64,000 nucleotides of DNA from assembly GCA_024516155.1 (NCBI GenBank), contig JAJJXM010000028.1, positions 434,001 through 498,000 on the forward strand. Reading direction: 5' to 3'. The notes beneath the pieces were generated by a model that saw only the letters and a list, made by a program, of their open reading frames with translations, was not told the origin of the DNA and did not search any database. Source of the DNA: Pyronema omphalodes (taxonomy: Eukaryota > Ascomycota > Pezizomycetes > Pezizales > Pyronemataceae). The position numbers and the translations under genes were made by a program. Of this stretch, positions 32,754 through 44,303 are shown piece after piece (position 1 is the stretch's first letter; each line of letters starts with the position of its first letter).

Positions 32754-34223
32754 TTACCACAACCCTTTCTTCTCGCTCCTCACGGCATCCTTTTCCTTCT
32801 CCTTCTCCATCCCCTTCCCCCGTCCCCAAACCCACCCCAATCTCGATTTTTTCACAGCAGTAGTAACCTCAGCAACATCAATAAACTCCACCGCTTCCCT
32901 CCTATAATCAACACTAGAAATCTGCCCCGTAATCTCATGCTTCGGGAAATTTTCCTGGAGATGTCGTTCGAGTTTTTGGTGGAAGGTATGGTATTCGTCT
33001 AGGATATTTCCCGGGAGTTTATGGCCGAGTTGTGGCGGGAGAGTACGGCCGAGGAGGTCGTGGATTTGTGGTTGCGCTGGGAGTGTTGGGGTAGCGGACG
33101 ATGTGGTGGAGTAAGAGGGGTTGGGTGATGTCTGTTCCCCTGACTTCGATGACTTCGCTAACTTCGCTAACTTCGCCGACTTCGCTGACTTCGCTGCCTT
33201 CGCGTCCTCCGAGTCCTCCATATATACCCCACTCCCCTCAACCCGCAAAAAGCGCGGGACAACAACAGGCGCTACGGTACTACCAGACAACCTCCTATTT
33301 TTCGCCGGTATAACCAACGGCGCAACCTCAGTTCCATGAGTTAAAGCTTCATAATCCGAAGCATCTTCGGTATCTGAGTCTTCGTAGTATCTTGTTTGGC
33401 TGGTTTCTGAGGGGGTTGAAATAGATCCCGCGTCCCGATACGTGTCTTTGTCATGGCGGTAGTTTCTGTGTTGTGCTTTTTCTGGCGTGTTGCGATGATT
33501 TGGGAATTCGATTTCAATTTCGATTTCGGCTTCGATTTCGGATTCGGATTCGGCGAAATTGTAATTATAGTCACTATCATTATCACCATCCCGGTCTTCT
33601 TGTTCTTGTTCATCTTCTTCGTAGTCTTCGCTGCTGCTGCTGCTGCTGGTAGATATAAAGCTAGAAACATTATACTCCGCCTGTCGTCTTATAAACACAG
33701 GACGAACCGGGATAGATCTCGGGATGCTTTGGTCCAGTGTACAAATCCCAGGTTCGGATGAAGTGGATGACTGAGTATCGGATGAAGATCTGGGAACGTA
33801 AATTGCATAGCGTTTACTGCTGTGGGGAGTATAATTAGCGGTCTGGTGGCTAGGTTATGATTGTTAAGATTTCTGGTAATGGGGTTGCACTGTTGCATTG
33901 TTGCAGGGGATGGGATATGATAAGACGTACCGAAGATGTGGTTCATAACCTGGTAATTCCAGATCCTGTCCCTTTTCTGATCCTTCTTCTTCTTCTTCAT
34001 CGGTTTCAGAGGCTTCGGAGGCTTCGGAAATTGAGGGGAGGGAAAAACTGGAGGTGTCTAGACCTGGTAATTCGTGTGGGAGAAATCGGTTGGAAATTGG
34101 ATGGTAGATGGGGAGATCTATGTCCGTGGATAATGAGGATGTGTCTTGATGGAATTGTTGGGATCCATGGTGGCTATAGATTGCGGGGGATTCGTAGGAG
34201 AAGGAGCTGGGGGTGGATGACAT
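32754..34223 (-). CDS. Low-complexity protein of unknown function
   Basis: Minus-strand exons 33931-34223 and 32754-33819 give 452 aa; the 111-nt intron (donor GTACGT, acceptor CCACAG) joins EPHLR to SKRYAIYVPR. The N-terminal half is Ser-rich with acidic runs (ETDEEEEEGSEKG, SSSSSSEDYEEDEQEQE), then alternating Glu/Ile (EIEAEIEIEIEF) and a short AKSAK/LAK repeat. The C-terminal ~130 residues look folded: IHDLLGRTLPPQLGHKLP, then DEYHTFHQKLERHLQENFP and a conserved-looking VDYRREAVEFIDVAEVTT. I do not recognise a family. No signal peptide or membrane segment. Confidence 0.7.
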
Positions 34224-35474
34224 GGTCTATTGATTGTTATTAATAATCTTGGCACGTGCTCAATATCGGGGATGACTAACGGAAGAGTTATCCCAGATAC
34301 CTGGAGCTGTAGCTGTGAATTATTTCGACTTTGATTCTGAAAAAATACTGAAGTGGCTCAAGTTGGAAGACTCAAGAGGGTCTGAAGAGTCGGTTGAAGA
34401 ACTGGTGGGGGGAGGTTATAGATTAAGGTTGTAATATATACTTTGCACTTTGAGATGAGATACATTGATCGAAAGGGTATCTGAATAGAAAGCAAACGCG
34501 AGGTTGAATTAGAAAATTAAGAAGACATCGTTGTTCATTCAATGTAGGCAAGTCGTAAGTAAGTTAATATTTGGGGTAAGCGAGAATTTTGTATTGAATA
34601 AAGCGCAGATTGAAGGGGGGGGTTGAGAACGTTGTTATAGTATTCAAAATGAATTGATAGTGGCGGACCCGGACTTTCAGACTTAATGGCGCTCAAAGGG
34701 CTCATTCGACCGGGTACAAGTGGAGGCGATGTACTCGAGTGCACTGTGCATGCATATATTATAATTCGGGGTGCTGTTCAGGCGCTGTTCGGCTGCTTGA
34801 TTAATGTAAGGAGGTATGATGCATGTTTCGTGCTTGCACATAACATGTGGGTCGCGAGTGTATGCTGCTTTGGGGCAATTGGAAGCATAAGAGTGCAATT
34901 TAGAATGTGGAGGCTGGATAAAAAAAGTCTTTGAGATGCACATGTAGGCTGCCGATGCATATATTTCACTGGAATTTAAGAGGCAGATTTTGGCGACAGC
35001 CGAATTTACAGGGCTGAAAGAGAAACATCAGAAGTAAAGGTATGTAGATTATTGTTTATTAAGACCTCTCGGCGTCTCTTCTGACGCTGGTACACGTACA
35101 AAATATACAAAAAGTAGAAAACAATATGAACAAAAAATAGAACAAAGAAAAAGGAGTAGACTTGTACAGAAATTCCCATACACATGTGATCTCATATTAG
35201 GATCATTGCAGTCCACTCATCCATCGCTTCCTCGTACTTTTCCATGTACTCCAAACCAAAGTGGTGACTTCAACGCATAAAGGTCCTGGCCCATCCGCCA
35301 TACCTGACGAACCCCGCCCGTATATCCCTTTGGCAAACCCTGCCAACTAGTGCCGCTACTCTTGACAAAATTTCGTTCTCCTCCTCCTAGTTGGTAACAA
35401 TATGTAGATTTTTCTGAATCCTACTCCCGCAGCTTTCTGCCGATAGTCCGATTCTCAACTCTTCCGCAAGTTCA
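34224..35474. other. Intergenic
   Basis: Upstream region of the preceding gene and downstream region of the next, both on the minus strand. AT-rich with no recognisable gene; the longest frame (34686-34934, plus) has no family features. Confidence 0.45.
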
Positions 35475-36449
35475 CTATTCGTCGTCATCCCAGACGATAC
35501 TGTTGAAGGTATCGTCGATAGCCTTTTTAGCAGCCGCGTCCTTTTCCGCCTGAATTCTGCGATATTCCTCCTTTTCCTCTTCGGACTGTTCGACGTTGTT
35601 CTCCTTGAGGAACGAAATCTTGGGGCCGTTTTGCTTTGGCTCCATCCTGATGTGATTCCTGGCCTTCTCGAGCTCTTGGGCCTTCTTCTCCTGTTCAGCC
35701 ATCTCCCGTATTTGTTTGGCCTCTTGATCCTCCCCCTCATTCTCCTCAGGATACTCGTCTACGCTGTTGTAGCCACTGTCATAATAATCCAATGGCAGGC
35801 TGAAGGGCCACTCCCAGTTTCCTGCGCCATCTTTTTCCCAGTCTCTGTAGACATGCCTCGGGTTTATTCCAAACCATATGGTCCACTGCCATGAAGCTTC
35901 ATAAAATCTAGGAGCCCAGAACCGAGATAAATTGCTGGCATCAGCAGGAGGGTCCTCCAGACTAGGTTCCGGCTCCACGTCTTCGGCGTGAGTTTTGACG
36001 ATGCGTGGAGCGATGGGTGGGATACGTCCATACTGGTGGTGGCAGTAGCGGTTTCGGATGTCGTTGAATGACGTTAATGAGTACCCATGCTCTCCACCAG
36101 GGAGAAGGTATCTTTCACTCGCGGTAGGGGACTTGTCGAGGTCGGGGTTGTAGGAGGTCATGTGGGACTCGGCATCGACGGATGGTTGGGCTCTAAGGAT
36201 AGGTCCGGGGCCGAGATGAACGTCGAGGGTCTTGAGTGTATATTCATGCAGCTTGTGCTCGGGGAGGCGAGGCGCGTTGATACTGGTAAGGTAGAGATCC
36301 CAGGCGGAGGGAACCTCGGGCTCGTGTTGGTAGAGCTCTGCGGACTCGGATGCCGGAGAAATGTAATCGACTGCAACCGAGTGAAGGTGATGGATAAGGT
36401 CGACGTAAACATGAGCGATGTATTTGGCGGCATTCAAAAAGGTTGCCAT
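35475..36449 (-). CDS. Conserved-looking protein of unknown function
   Basis: An uninterrupted 324-aa frame. The N-terminus (MATFLNAAKYIAHVYVDLIHHL) is amphipathic. The middle has many Trp/Tyr (ASWQWTIWFGINPRHVYRDWE, GNWEWPFSLPLDYYDSGYN) and looks folded. The last ~100 residues are acidic and then a charged coiled coil (EAKQIREMAEQEKKAQELEK) ending FNSIVWDDDE. No domain recognised, no signal peptide. ATG at 36449 is the only sensible start; the codons before it are in a repeat-poor leader. Confidence 0.75.
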   Translation of the reverse strand: MATFLNAAKYIAHVYVDLIHHLHSVAVDYISPASESAELYQHEPEVPSAWDLYLTSINAPRLPEHKLHEYTLKTLDVHLGPGPILRAQPSVDAESHMTSYNPDLDKSPTASERYLLPGGEHGYSLTSFNDIRNRYCHHQYGRIPPIAPRIVKTHAEDVEPEPSLEDPPADASNLSRFWAPRFYEASWQWTIWFGINPRHVYRDWEKDGAGNWEWPFSLPLDYYDSGYNSVDEYPEENEGEDQEAKQIREMAEQEKKAQELEKARNHIRMEPKQNGPKISFLKENNVEQSEEEKEEYRRIQAEKDAAAKKAIDDTFNSIVWDDDE

Positions 36450-37644
36450 CTTGAGGTGCGTTCTTTTGTATCAGTTGCTAATAGATAGATGTTTCTGTGT
36501 GTTGAAGTAGGTATGGATGGTTGTGTGGTGTGGCGCGGTGTAGGTGTGTTTCTGACGGGGGTCGAGCCTGCGAAACACTAGAACGTGACGACGGAATACT
36601 GCCGGTAAGCTCAAACGGATATCGAAGGTTCAAGGAATAATGTTCGGATGGTAAACCGGGGATATTCAGAACTTAAGGTTTTATCCGCTCAGGATGATGG
36701 TAACAATTCAATTTTTGACAGCCACGCACGACAGCTTCCGCGAGGCTTAATCGAGGCTGGTGAGGCCTGATTCAATGTGGACGTAGCAGAAAACTATTCA
36801 ATGTGGTGCACTTCAAAGGCAGTGCAATAAGGCATCCAGTTTGAAAGTGCTGGACGCTGGTACCCGTCATTCATTCTGAGAGCGGACACGTTTGGACCCA
36901 CTAGACAGCCTGGTCTACGTGGTTTGATGGAAGAGAATTTGATCCAGAAACACCAAAGGGCCTAAGACTTCGCGATGTTCAACCACTCCACACGCGAGTC
37001 TGTGCTTGCTTAGCGCGGCGGCTGAATTATTCAATGTCGCTGAAGCTTTTAGGGCAGGGTTTGATAGATGCGACAGGGATTCACTAGATCTCGAGGGTTC
37101 CGCCCGTGGTTGTTGTACAACCGATCCCGTTGCGGAAAGCACTCGTTCGTGATCTGCCCGGAAGACGCACATCGTTCCCTACGCAAACGATACATTGGAT
37201 ACACCTCGTTAAAAATTTGGTGCTCACTTTTAATGGCAGTACTGATTTCGCATATAATTTTGGTTTATCAAATCGGTAATGACATCATTGAAATAGGCGA
37301 GCCCACGAGGTATCTGGCCTAAAACTGTGGCGTTGAGGTAAAACCTCAAGCTAGTACTTTATATGTAACTGACACAAACTTTAATACAACGACGCCTATA
37401 CAACTCTTCGCAACTGGTTATCGATAAGATTGCTTTCGGCGAATGACATGAAAGAGACACAAACATAAAATATTCTAGAAAGGAGAAGCGAAACACACGT
37501 AGTCGATCCAATAATCAACGTTATCCAGAAAAACACGTGCTAAAATGAAAGCCACACTTAAGACATCAGAACGGTGTCTCGGGTTGGCCTGGGAACGAAT
37601 GATAAACTCTGACCGAAACTTGGGTCACTTTCACAAACAGCACT
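36450..37644. other. Intergenic
   Basis: Promoter side of the 324-aa gene, then complex sequence without a recognisable gene. A minus frame at 36915-37172 (85 codons) is unsupported. AT-rich 3' flank of the next gene from about 37330. Confidence 0.4.
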
Positions 37645-38163
37645 CTAAAACATCTTCGGCAAGGGGATAGCCAAGAATGAATGCCGTTTTGCCTTCTGTT
37701 CCGGTGGCTTCAGGCCCTTTTGGGAAGCTTTTCCAGCCATCGAAGGAACTAAAGACTCAAATCCATATCCGTAGCCGCGCACGGGCTCCAAACCCTTAGC
37801 TTGAGTCTGTCGGCGCACAATAACCGGATGACCAGGTTCGTCTTCGTCATCAAAAACTGGTTCCTCCTGAAGACCATATGCTTCATATGGGTCTTCGTAA
37901 CGCTCTCTCATCTTATCTTTGAAGAAGAAGAGTGAAGAGCGTCGAGATTTCCGCTTCTCTGCGTTACACGAAGCATCCGACGACGCCACACCCTCAACGT
38001 TAGTGCAATTCTCGGCTGGAACTGCAGTATCCCTTTTCTCTTCCTTCAACCCCCTCTCCTTCTTTTCCTTCTTACGCCGGAAGAGATTTCGAAACTTTCG
38101 AATGAGTGTTTTGAGGCCGAAATTGTGTTTGAATCCGAGGTGCATGCCGCATTTCTTCGCCAT
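37645..38163 (-). CDS. Basic protein of unknown function
   Basis: 172 aa from ATG at 38163. The start MAKKCGMHLGFKHNFG is followed by a strongly basic segment (IRKFRNLFRRKKEKKERG), a Ser/Ala linker, a second basic patch (AEKRKSRRSS) and a mixed C-terminus with RGYGYGFESLVPSM and KRHSFLAIPLPKMF. The frame stays open upstream to 38550 (301 codons in total), but that part has no coding look, so I take the internal start. Probably nuclear or membrane-surface-bound because of the basic runs (inference). No family recognised. Confidence 0.55.
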   Translation of the reverse strand: MAKKCGMHLGFKHNFGLKTLIRKFRNLFRRKKEKKERGLKEEKRDTAVPAENCTNVEGVASSDASCNAEKRKSRRSSLFFFKDKMRERYEDPYEAYGLQEEPVFDDEDEPGHPVIVRRQTQAKGLEPVRGYGYGFESLVPSMAGKASQKGLKPPEQKAKRHSFLAIPLPKMF

Positions 38164-39409
38164 ATTTATCTCCGTCCGATGGTAGGTTGTTCTTTCGTCG
38201 GTTTTGGTGCAACTGCGAGGCAGCCGTTGATCGTTTGGAAATTTTCGTTTAATCGAAAAGTAAGCCGGCCTGGATATGTCGTCCAACTGGCAGGGTTTGT
38301 CAGGAATCAAATAAAAACTTGATTCACTGGTTGTGGAGTCGATATAACAGTCGTCGTCCGTCAGAAGACTGGTATGTAGTTGTCGGCACAGAGCGCGCGA
38401 GGAGAAACAGTCTTCTTGTCTTATACGGTTGTTCGGCCCCCTTAATGCCGCTCTTTGACGATGATCTACTAGTGTTGTTTGATGAGAAGGTAGGGCAGAG
38501 AAGCGTGCTAAGGCACACGTTTCTGCCTCAAGTGTAGAATATACATACATACCGTATGTCGTCGCATACCATTTCAGCCAGCATTTCAGTGGCTATGTGG
38601 CTTCAATGCGGAACGTGTGGGCACCACAACCGAGAATCTGAAATCCGATGATAATTTTAGCGCCGGCGAGCAAAAGTGGTAGCGATTTACTCTATTGAAC
38701 AAGGAACACGTGATACCCCAAACATGGGTTAGGTTTCATAACGGTTTGCACTCGCATACAGTCATACGGGATCCCTGGAATCCAATGGGAATTTCACCAA
38801 CTTATCAGCACATTTTGAATCAAGTATATTGGGAAATTTGGGGCAGTTACTGTAAAGAAATGGTTCTCGAGCCCAGGTGAGCCAGGATGTGATACGGCGA
38901 CCCACATCGGTTGATCTTAAATGATTTGTTGATATTTCATACACGCGAATAATGTGATATAATTTCGGCTTGGCTTATAGTCACCGTTTGTCGCTTTCTC
39001 TGCCCTTTGACCACTCTTCCTTCATCTACAATTTGCACCTTCCACCTCCACCTCCACCTCCGCACGAACAAGCTTCTCTAATGAAGATCAGAAATGCGGA
39101 GTCTCCGAGCAAAAGAAACGTTGAACTATTCTCTTATCGCTTATCTACGGCATTTCGCGTGGCGTAGTTGTGGCTTGTTTTCACTATGCGGTTATCAAGG
39201 CGTACTACAGAAGACTTCGGCATACCGACCTCGATAACGCGAAATTGAACTCGGCATGCGCACCTTGGAAGCCGATAATTACTCTCTCAGGCCGTATTGA
39301 AATTCCGCACATGAACATTAGGACAGCACGGATACGTCACGAATTCTTCATGCCAAAACAGTTACATAATTTCATTCCGGTCGAGAACAGTCGAGACTTT
39401 GAGAACCCG
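38164..39409. other. Intergenic
   Basis: No convincing gene. CCACCTCCACCTCC repeat at about 39043-39060. Short frames on both strands lack features. Confidence 0.4.
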
Positions 39410-40205
39410 TTAAATCAGCGCAATGGCCTCCGCGATTACGACGGCTGTGCCCGCCACAACCGCACTACTACTTGACAACTTCACGCCCGCATTTGGACCA
39501 AGAGACGCGCTAGCACTCGAATTCGTAGGCGATGTTACTGCAAAAGCTTTCGCGGTACCAAGAGTCGAAATCGGAGTCGAAATCAGAGCATCAGTACCGG
39601 TGGAATTCACCGCTCCGTCGTTGTTAGTCAGGATGGCAGTAGTCAGGACACTGGCCTCCGTTGGCCACTGGTCTGCCGAGGAGTGCACAAGTAGGTGGTC
39701 GTCTCATTAGCCGGATAGATGGTATTGGTTGCATCAACTCCGGACATAACAGAACCGCCGACATTGGTAGGGACATTCAAACCAACAGCATGAAGAAACC
39801 TCTGAGGAGAAGGAAACTGCATACCGCCGCCATTACATTCGAAATGCCATTACAACCAGAATAGCTTGGCCATACCTTATTCACAGATGTTGTAGATGCA
39901 CTTGAATATCTCCTGAGCATAGATGTTGTCAGTGCAGACACGCATGGGGTCGTTTTTGGCATCAGCATCAGTGTATAAGGGGACTTCATCGCAGTAGATG
40001 CGGATGGGTAAGGGACTAATGGCGACAATTATACCGTCGTTTCTGCAGTAGGAAATGCAGTTTTGGTCGTCGGAAGACAACTGGGGGTGCTGACGCAGGC
40101 CTGCCTAGAGGGCGGCATAAAAGCTACGGAAGGAGCGGTCACTGCAACGGAAAGCGGCCAAGATACTGCTAAAAAGAGCGTCTGAGAAACACTTTTGGGG
40201 TTTCT
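39410..40205 (-). pseudogene. Decayed cysteine-rich, GPI-anchored-type secreted protein gene
   Basis: Fragments of one protein read in order on the minus strand but in changing frames: a signal-peptide-like TLFLAVSWPLSVAVTAPS then RQACVSTP (to about 40080); LSSDDQNCISYC, IRIYCDEVPLYTDADAKND and IFKCIYNICE (40080-39880), ending in TAA right before a GTATGG...TGCAG intron-like stretch; RFLHAVGLNVPTNVGGSVMSG and YPANETTTYLC (about 39820-39680); then ADQWPTEASVLTTAIL, a Thr/Ser/Ala stalk and a hydrophobic C-terminus AVVAGTAVVIAEAIALI (to 39410). No ATG precedes the signal-like segment, and at least two frame changes and one stop are not explained by introns. The Cys spacing and GPI-type end suggest a cell-wall or secreted protein of the CFEM-like kind, but the exact family is not identified. 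Confidence 0.55.
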
Positions 40206-41930
40206 CAATGAGCAAATCAAATACCGGTCAAAGGAATGTGGAATGATGAGTCTGATGACTCAAAACCACTGGGAATACTATTTTTTTTGAGAGGCACGCG
40301 ATATTTATCTAGCGGCAGATATAACAGCTAAACAAAGCTCCGGGAAAAGAAACTACATATATATGCGTATTTCGACCCTGGTTTCTGGGTTCACAGGGTG
40401 AATTAAAGTTGTTTAGCGTGTTAGGGCTTACACGCGATGAACATGTTAATAACGAACGCCGGACTCCTTTAGAAAAAGCCGGTATAACTCAACATTAAAA
40501 TACAACAAAAATATGTTGTTTTCACAGGTCATAGTTACCAAATAATCATTGCGGCAACTTTGATGATTTGGTGGACTCGATAATGACCGGAAAGTTGCCC
40601 GGTGCGGCTCCGAACTACATCAGAAATATACGCGAAGCAGTCACCAAACGCTACCTTCGGCAACTTGCTTCGGCTCCAGAGATGCCCCGGGTGAACTCGG
40701 CCGATGAAGCTCACGAGTCCCGGCAAAATGATAAACTGACAAGGATTGGCAATTGAGTTTAACCCTTCGCTTAACCTCAACATTGTCTCTTCGAGCCTTC
40801 AGCGAGAACGAGGATGGCACGGTGACAGGTAGGGTTCCCTACTTTCATCAAGTTAACACAAATTTGACGCTTTGAGCAGCCAATTAGAGCGAAGTAGCAC
40901 AGCTGTGAAGAACTTCAAGCTTAGATGGCTGTATCGAAGGGTTTAGAAGCGACTGACTGCGTGCGAGCACATTTCCTAGTGATGCTCGAAGTTGATCAAA
41001 ATTTCTGATCGACGGACCATCAGGGAGTTTCACCTCACGCCGTATCAGTACAAACAATTGTCTTTCGGACATACAGCACCGGGGAATCAAATTTTTCTTC
41101 ATCCAGCGCTCGGACCGTCAGCATGAGGCTGTGGCCAAAAGTAGTGGACATTTTCGATTGCAACCATAAGTATTACCACCAGCCGCCACCCCCCAAAAAT
41201 GAAATAAAAAATAATGAGACAGGCGTAATTATTATATTCTCCAGTTTCACCTGTTTCATGTGCCCTTTGCAATTTCTTGCTGTGGATTGATGGAATTGCG
41301 GGTTGTAATGCGACGGTTACATGTTCTGCCTACAGCCCATACAAACCGCGAGGACGAGATCAATTTCGGCATTTGCCGAAAAAATCTCCAGAACAATCGG
41401 CAATCGACGATTCAATTCTCCAACACGGTAGCAAATTCATAACATCCGAGACTACGTTGGAGATCCACCATATTCCGGTACTTAACAAGCAAGCTCACTT
41501 TGAAATTTCCACTATCAGAGCCTTTCTTGGAAACAGGGTCATGCCTGCCGAATATTAGCTTGTAAGCTAAATTGGCGATGGCATTCAGTTCCCGGATCCC
41601 ATCCATCGAACTGGTCCTCATGCACAAGACCAGCTTCGCGGCAGGCACCACCAATTACATTCGATGCCGAGCAACGCTCATACAGCAATACTTCCCATGC
41701 CCGCTTCGACTGAACAGCTTCGAGGGTGAATAATCTCTAGTGGCAGTCTAATACGCCACTGCCAGATAGACTGGCCCGCATTGCTAGTCAGGAGTTCGCG
41801 GATTTAAAAATCTGACCATCCCTTCTCTCTTCGTCGTCGCATACGCTCTTTATTGTCGTCGTCATTTGTTTTTGCCGATCCAGCTCCAGTCGTTCATTCA
41901 GTCATTCACTCACGATCACTCGTTTTCAGA
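40206..41930. other. Intergenic
   Basis: No gene recognised. Short frames on the minus strand (40535-40783, 40884-41102, 41412-41654) have no recognisable features. The last ~100 bp is pyrimidine-rich (TCATTCAGTCATTCACTCACG), a typical fungal leader for the next gene. Confidence 0.4.
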
Positions 41931-41990
41931 ATGCAACCTCTTCATCTCCTCCTCCTTGCTGCCGGATTATCTTCTGTTGGTACATTTGCT

Positions 41991-42023
<33 letters not shown>

Positions 42024-42794
42024 AACCAGAATAACAACCAGAACATCAACGGCCAGCAAAACAACAACAACAATAATGAACTCAACCTACAACAAAACGC
42101 CAAATCCACCAAAAATGTTGGACCCCGCCTCCTTCAGGACTGTGGCTGTCACTCTTTCGTCCAAATGGCAACCCGATGCCAGTCTCTCAACCCCAATGAT
42201 TCCAACGCCCACAACCAGTGTATCTGTGACAACAGTTGGTACCTTGACAGTATGCAATGTCGAGACTGCGTTTTGCACGCCAGCGGCGGAACCGAACAAG
42301 AGCTCAAATTCTACGAAGGATTCCGAACAACCATTGCCCAGACATTTACCGCTTGTACCAACCCTGGTGCCAGTGTCAAGGTTGCACGTGAGCAGGGAGT
42401 TTGTGGATGGAGCTCTTACGCTGGTTTCGCCTGTGTTGGATTCAACGTTGCAAAGGGAGAGGGATGGTCATCTCTTGAGAACCGAGACACTGGAGACATT
42501 AAGTGGGGCTCTGCAAAGGTTGAAGCTTTGAGAGAGATGGGAGCCGACCCTAGTACGAGAAACACCAACAGTGACGGTGTACAAATCCATGACGCCAATG
42601 CGAACAACAACAAGCAGTCTGGAAACAACAACAACAACAATGGCAACAAAAACACCGACTCTGTTACCCCCGAAATTAGTAGTGGAAACTCTTTTGACCA
42701 ATCGTCGGCTGCTTCTCAACTTGCTTCTCCTGTTGGATTCGGGAGCTCTCTGGCTTTAGCGGGCGCTATCGCTTTGCTGGTTACGGTGTTTTAA
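41931..42794 (+). CDS. Secreted cysteine-rich protein with GPI-type C-terminus
   Basis: 287 aa, single exon. The start MQPLHLLLLAAGLSSVGTFA is a clear signal peptide, with cleavage likely near residue 20. It is followed by a Gln run encoded by CAG repeats and an Asn/Gln-rich stretch (to about residue 65). A cysteine-rich domain follows (about residues 83-185): CGCHSFVQMATRC, QCICDNSWYLDSMQCRDC, FTACTNPG, GVCGWSSYAGFACVG. Then comes an Asn-rich linker and a Ser-rich stalk ending in the hydrophobic GFGSSLALAGAIALLVTVF, a GPI-attachment-type signal. Expected at the plasma membrane or cell wall. The in-frame ATG at 41853 adds 26 residues before the signal peptide and was rejected. No known enzymatic domain. 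Confidence 0.8.
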
Positions 42795-43654
42795 AAGGGG
42801 TGCTTCTGGGTGCTGCAATTGGAGTGGAGGAATTATCTCAGTGGCTTAATGCTAATAAATGGCTACCGTTTCTTAGCTTGCTAGCTTTCTAGCTCGTTGA
42901 GATGGCTTGGTAGTCTGTGTCTCGACTGATTTCTTTGTTTTAATAACACCCACTAGTTACCGATGTGGTTTAACTGCCTGTATATCTACCCGTCCTGTCA
43001 TTGCACCCCGTTGGAAATCGTTAGGAACTTTGCCGAGATAAGATCCGCCACAAGGAAGTCCCAGGTTTTTACCCTGGAAAACCCTGAATGATGGATCTCA
43101 TTTATACAAATTATCGAAATTAATGTTGTAGTAATAGAAAGTTGAGTTGAGGTTGTATAGTAAAGGCGCACGGAGGTTTGTTCGCTAGTTGTTTAGGAAG
43201 ATACACGCGTTTTGCAGTTGGGAAAGATAGCGTTCCAGAACTTTTTTTTAATTTAGAATATGCTATGATATTTTATGATGGAACGGCCTGGAGTTTAATC
43301 TAATATATTGTTTTATTTTATTTGATGTTCTGCGCGCGCAAATATAACATGATCTATGCCTGGGGCCCCAGTGGTACAGCGTGCAAAGCTTGGGCGAAAC
43401 TGTGCGAAGTGGCAGAAGCTGGCAGAAAAGGATGAAACTTGCAACAGGTGGGGTGCAGCGGGGGACGACGCCGTTTCAAGGAGCTGGAGCTTAGTCGGAG
43501 CTTAGTCGGAGCTCAGCCAAAAGCACAAGCTCGAGGGATCTGTGCCCTTCTTTTAGCTCTTCTTTAGCTTCCCTAAGATGATATGATTTGTTTATTCATT
43601 ACTCACGTGAAACCAAGTTTCGCGACGTTAGCCTATCCAGTGCCTCTGAAGTGC
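42795..43654. other. Intergenic
   Basis: 3' flank of the cysteine-rich gene and AT-rich sequence; GGAGCTTAGTC occurs as a short direct repeat near 43485-43513. No gene seen. Confidence 0.45.
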
Positions 43655-43668
43655 ACGAGCTGTGTGAA

Positions 43669-43756
43669 GCCACGAGGACAGGATACCCGGAGTTTTTTTC
43701 TTCCTGCATAGGCCTTTCAGGCCTCGAACAGTGTATGATACAAAACAAACAAACAA
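43669..43756 (+). mobile_element. 88-bp retroposed family B tail with 14-bp target-site duplication
   Basis: The sequence CCTGCATAGGCCTTTCAGG, then CCTCGAACAGTGTATGATAC, followed by an ACAAACAAAC tail, matches the family B tail at 870-1015. The direct repeat ACGAGCTGTGTGAA flanks it at 43655-43668 and 43757-43770. It is an extremely 5'-truncated non-LTR insertion. Confidence 0.85.
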
Positions 43757-43770
43757 ACGAGCTGTGTGAA

Positions 43771-44303
43771 TGAAAGAAAACAAAAAAAAATTCTTGGTGT
43801 GCCCTGGCGCTCCGCAATTCAAGACCCCACTCGTTCACGCTATTTCCAAACCAAATCCCCAGATTCTGCCTGCACGGCCCTCATGTGGCGTACATACCTG
43901 CTCATCATTCCCGGCAGAATTGATGCTCGCAACAAATATCCCATGATCTGGAATCCTACACATTGAAACTTCAACGACGAGCCTCAATCATCATCAAAAA
44001 TCTCACATAACCAACCCCATTTCTCACCGTTTCGTCCATCAAAATCCATCTCCTCCCATGTGACATCCATCATCATGTGCGCCACCTGAACCTCGGTCTT
44101 CAATCTCCGCATTTCGGTCCGTGTGGAATAGGGTTCCCCGTAGATACGTCCCCACCATCGAATCATAGCCGGTGCACCGGTTAATCCCGGCTGGTACGTT
44201 AGCAGCAGCTATGTAACGCATTCGTGGAACGTCATAAAGTTGGAGTAACAGAAGCTATCCCGAAGCTTCACCGCACATCCACAACCCCCGCCACATCTCC
44301 ACA
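43771..44303. other. Intergenic upstream of 3-hydroxyacyl-CoA dehydrogenase gene
   Basis: No gene recognised. The C-rich last 40 bp (CCACAACCCCCGCCACATCTCCACA in part) is a typical leader. Confidence 0.45.
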
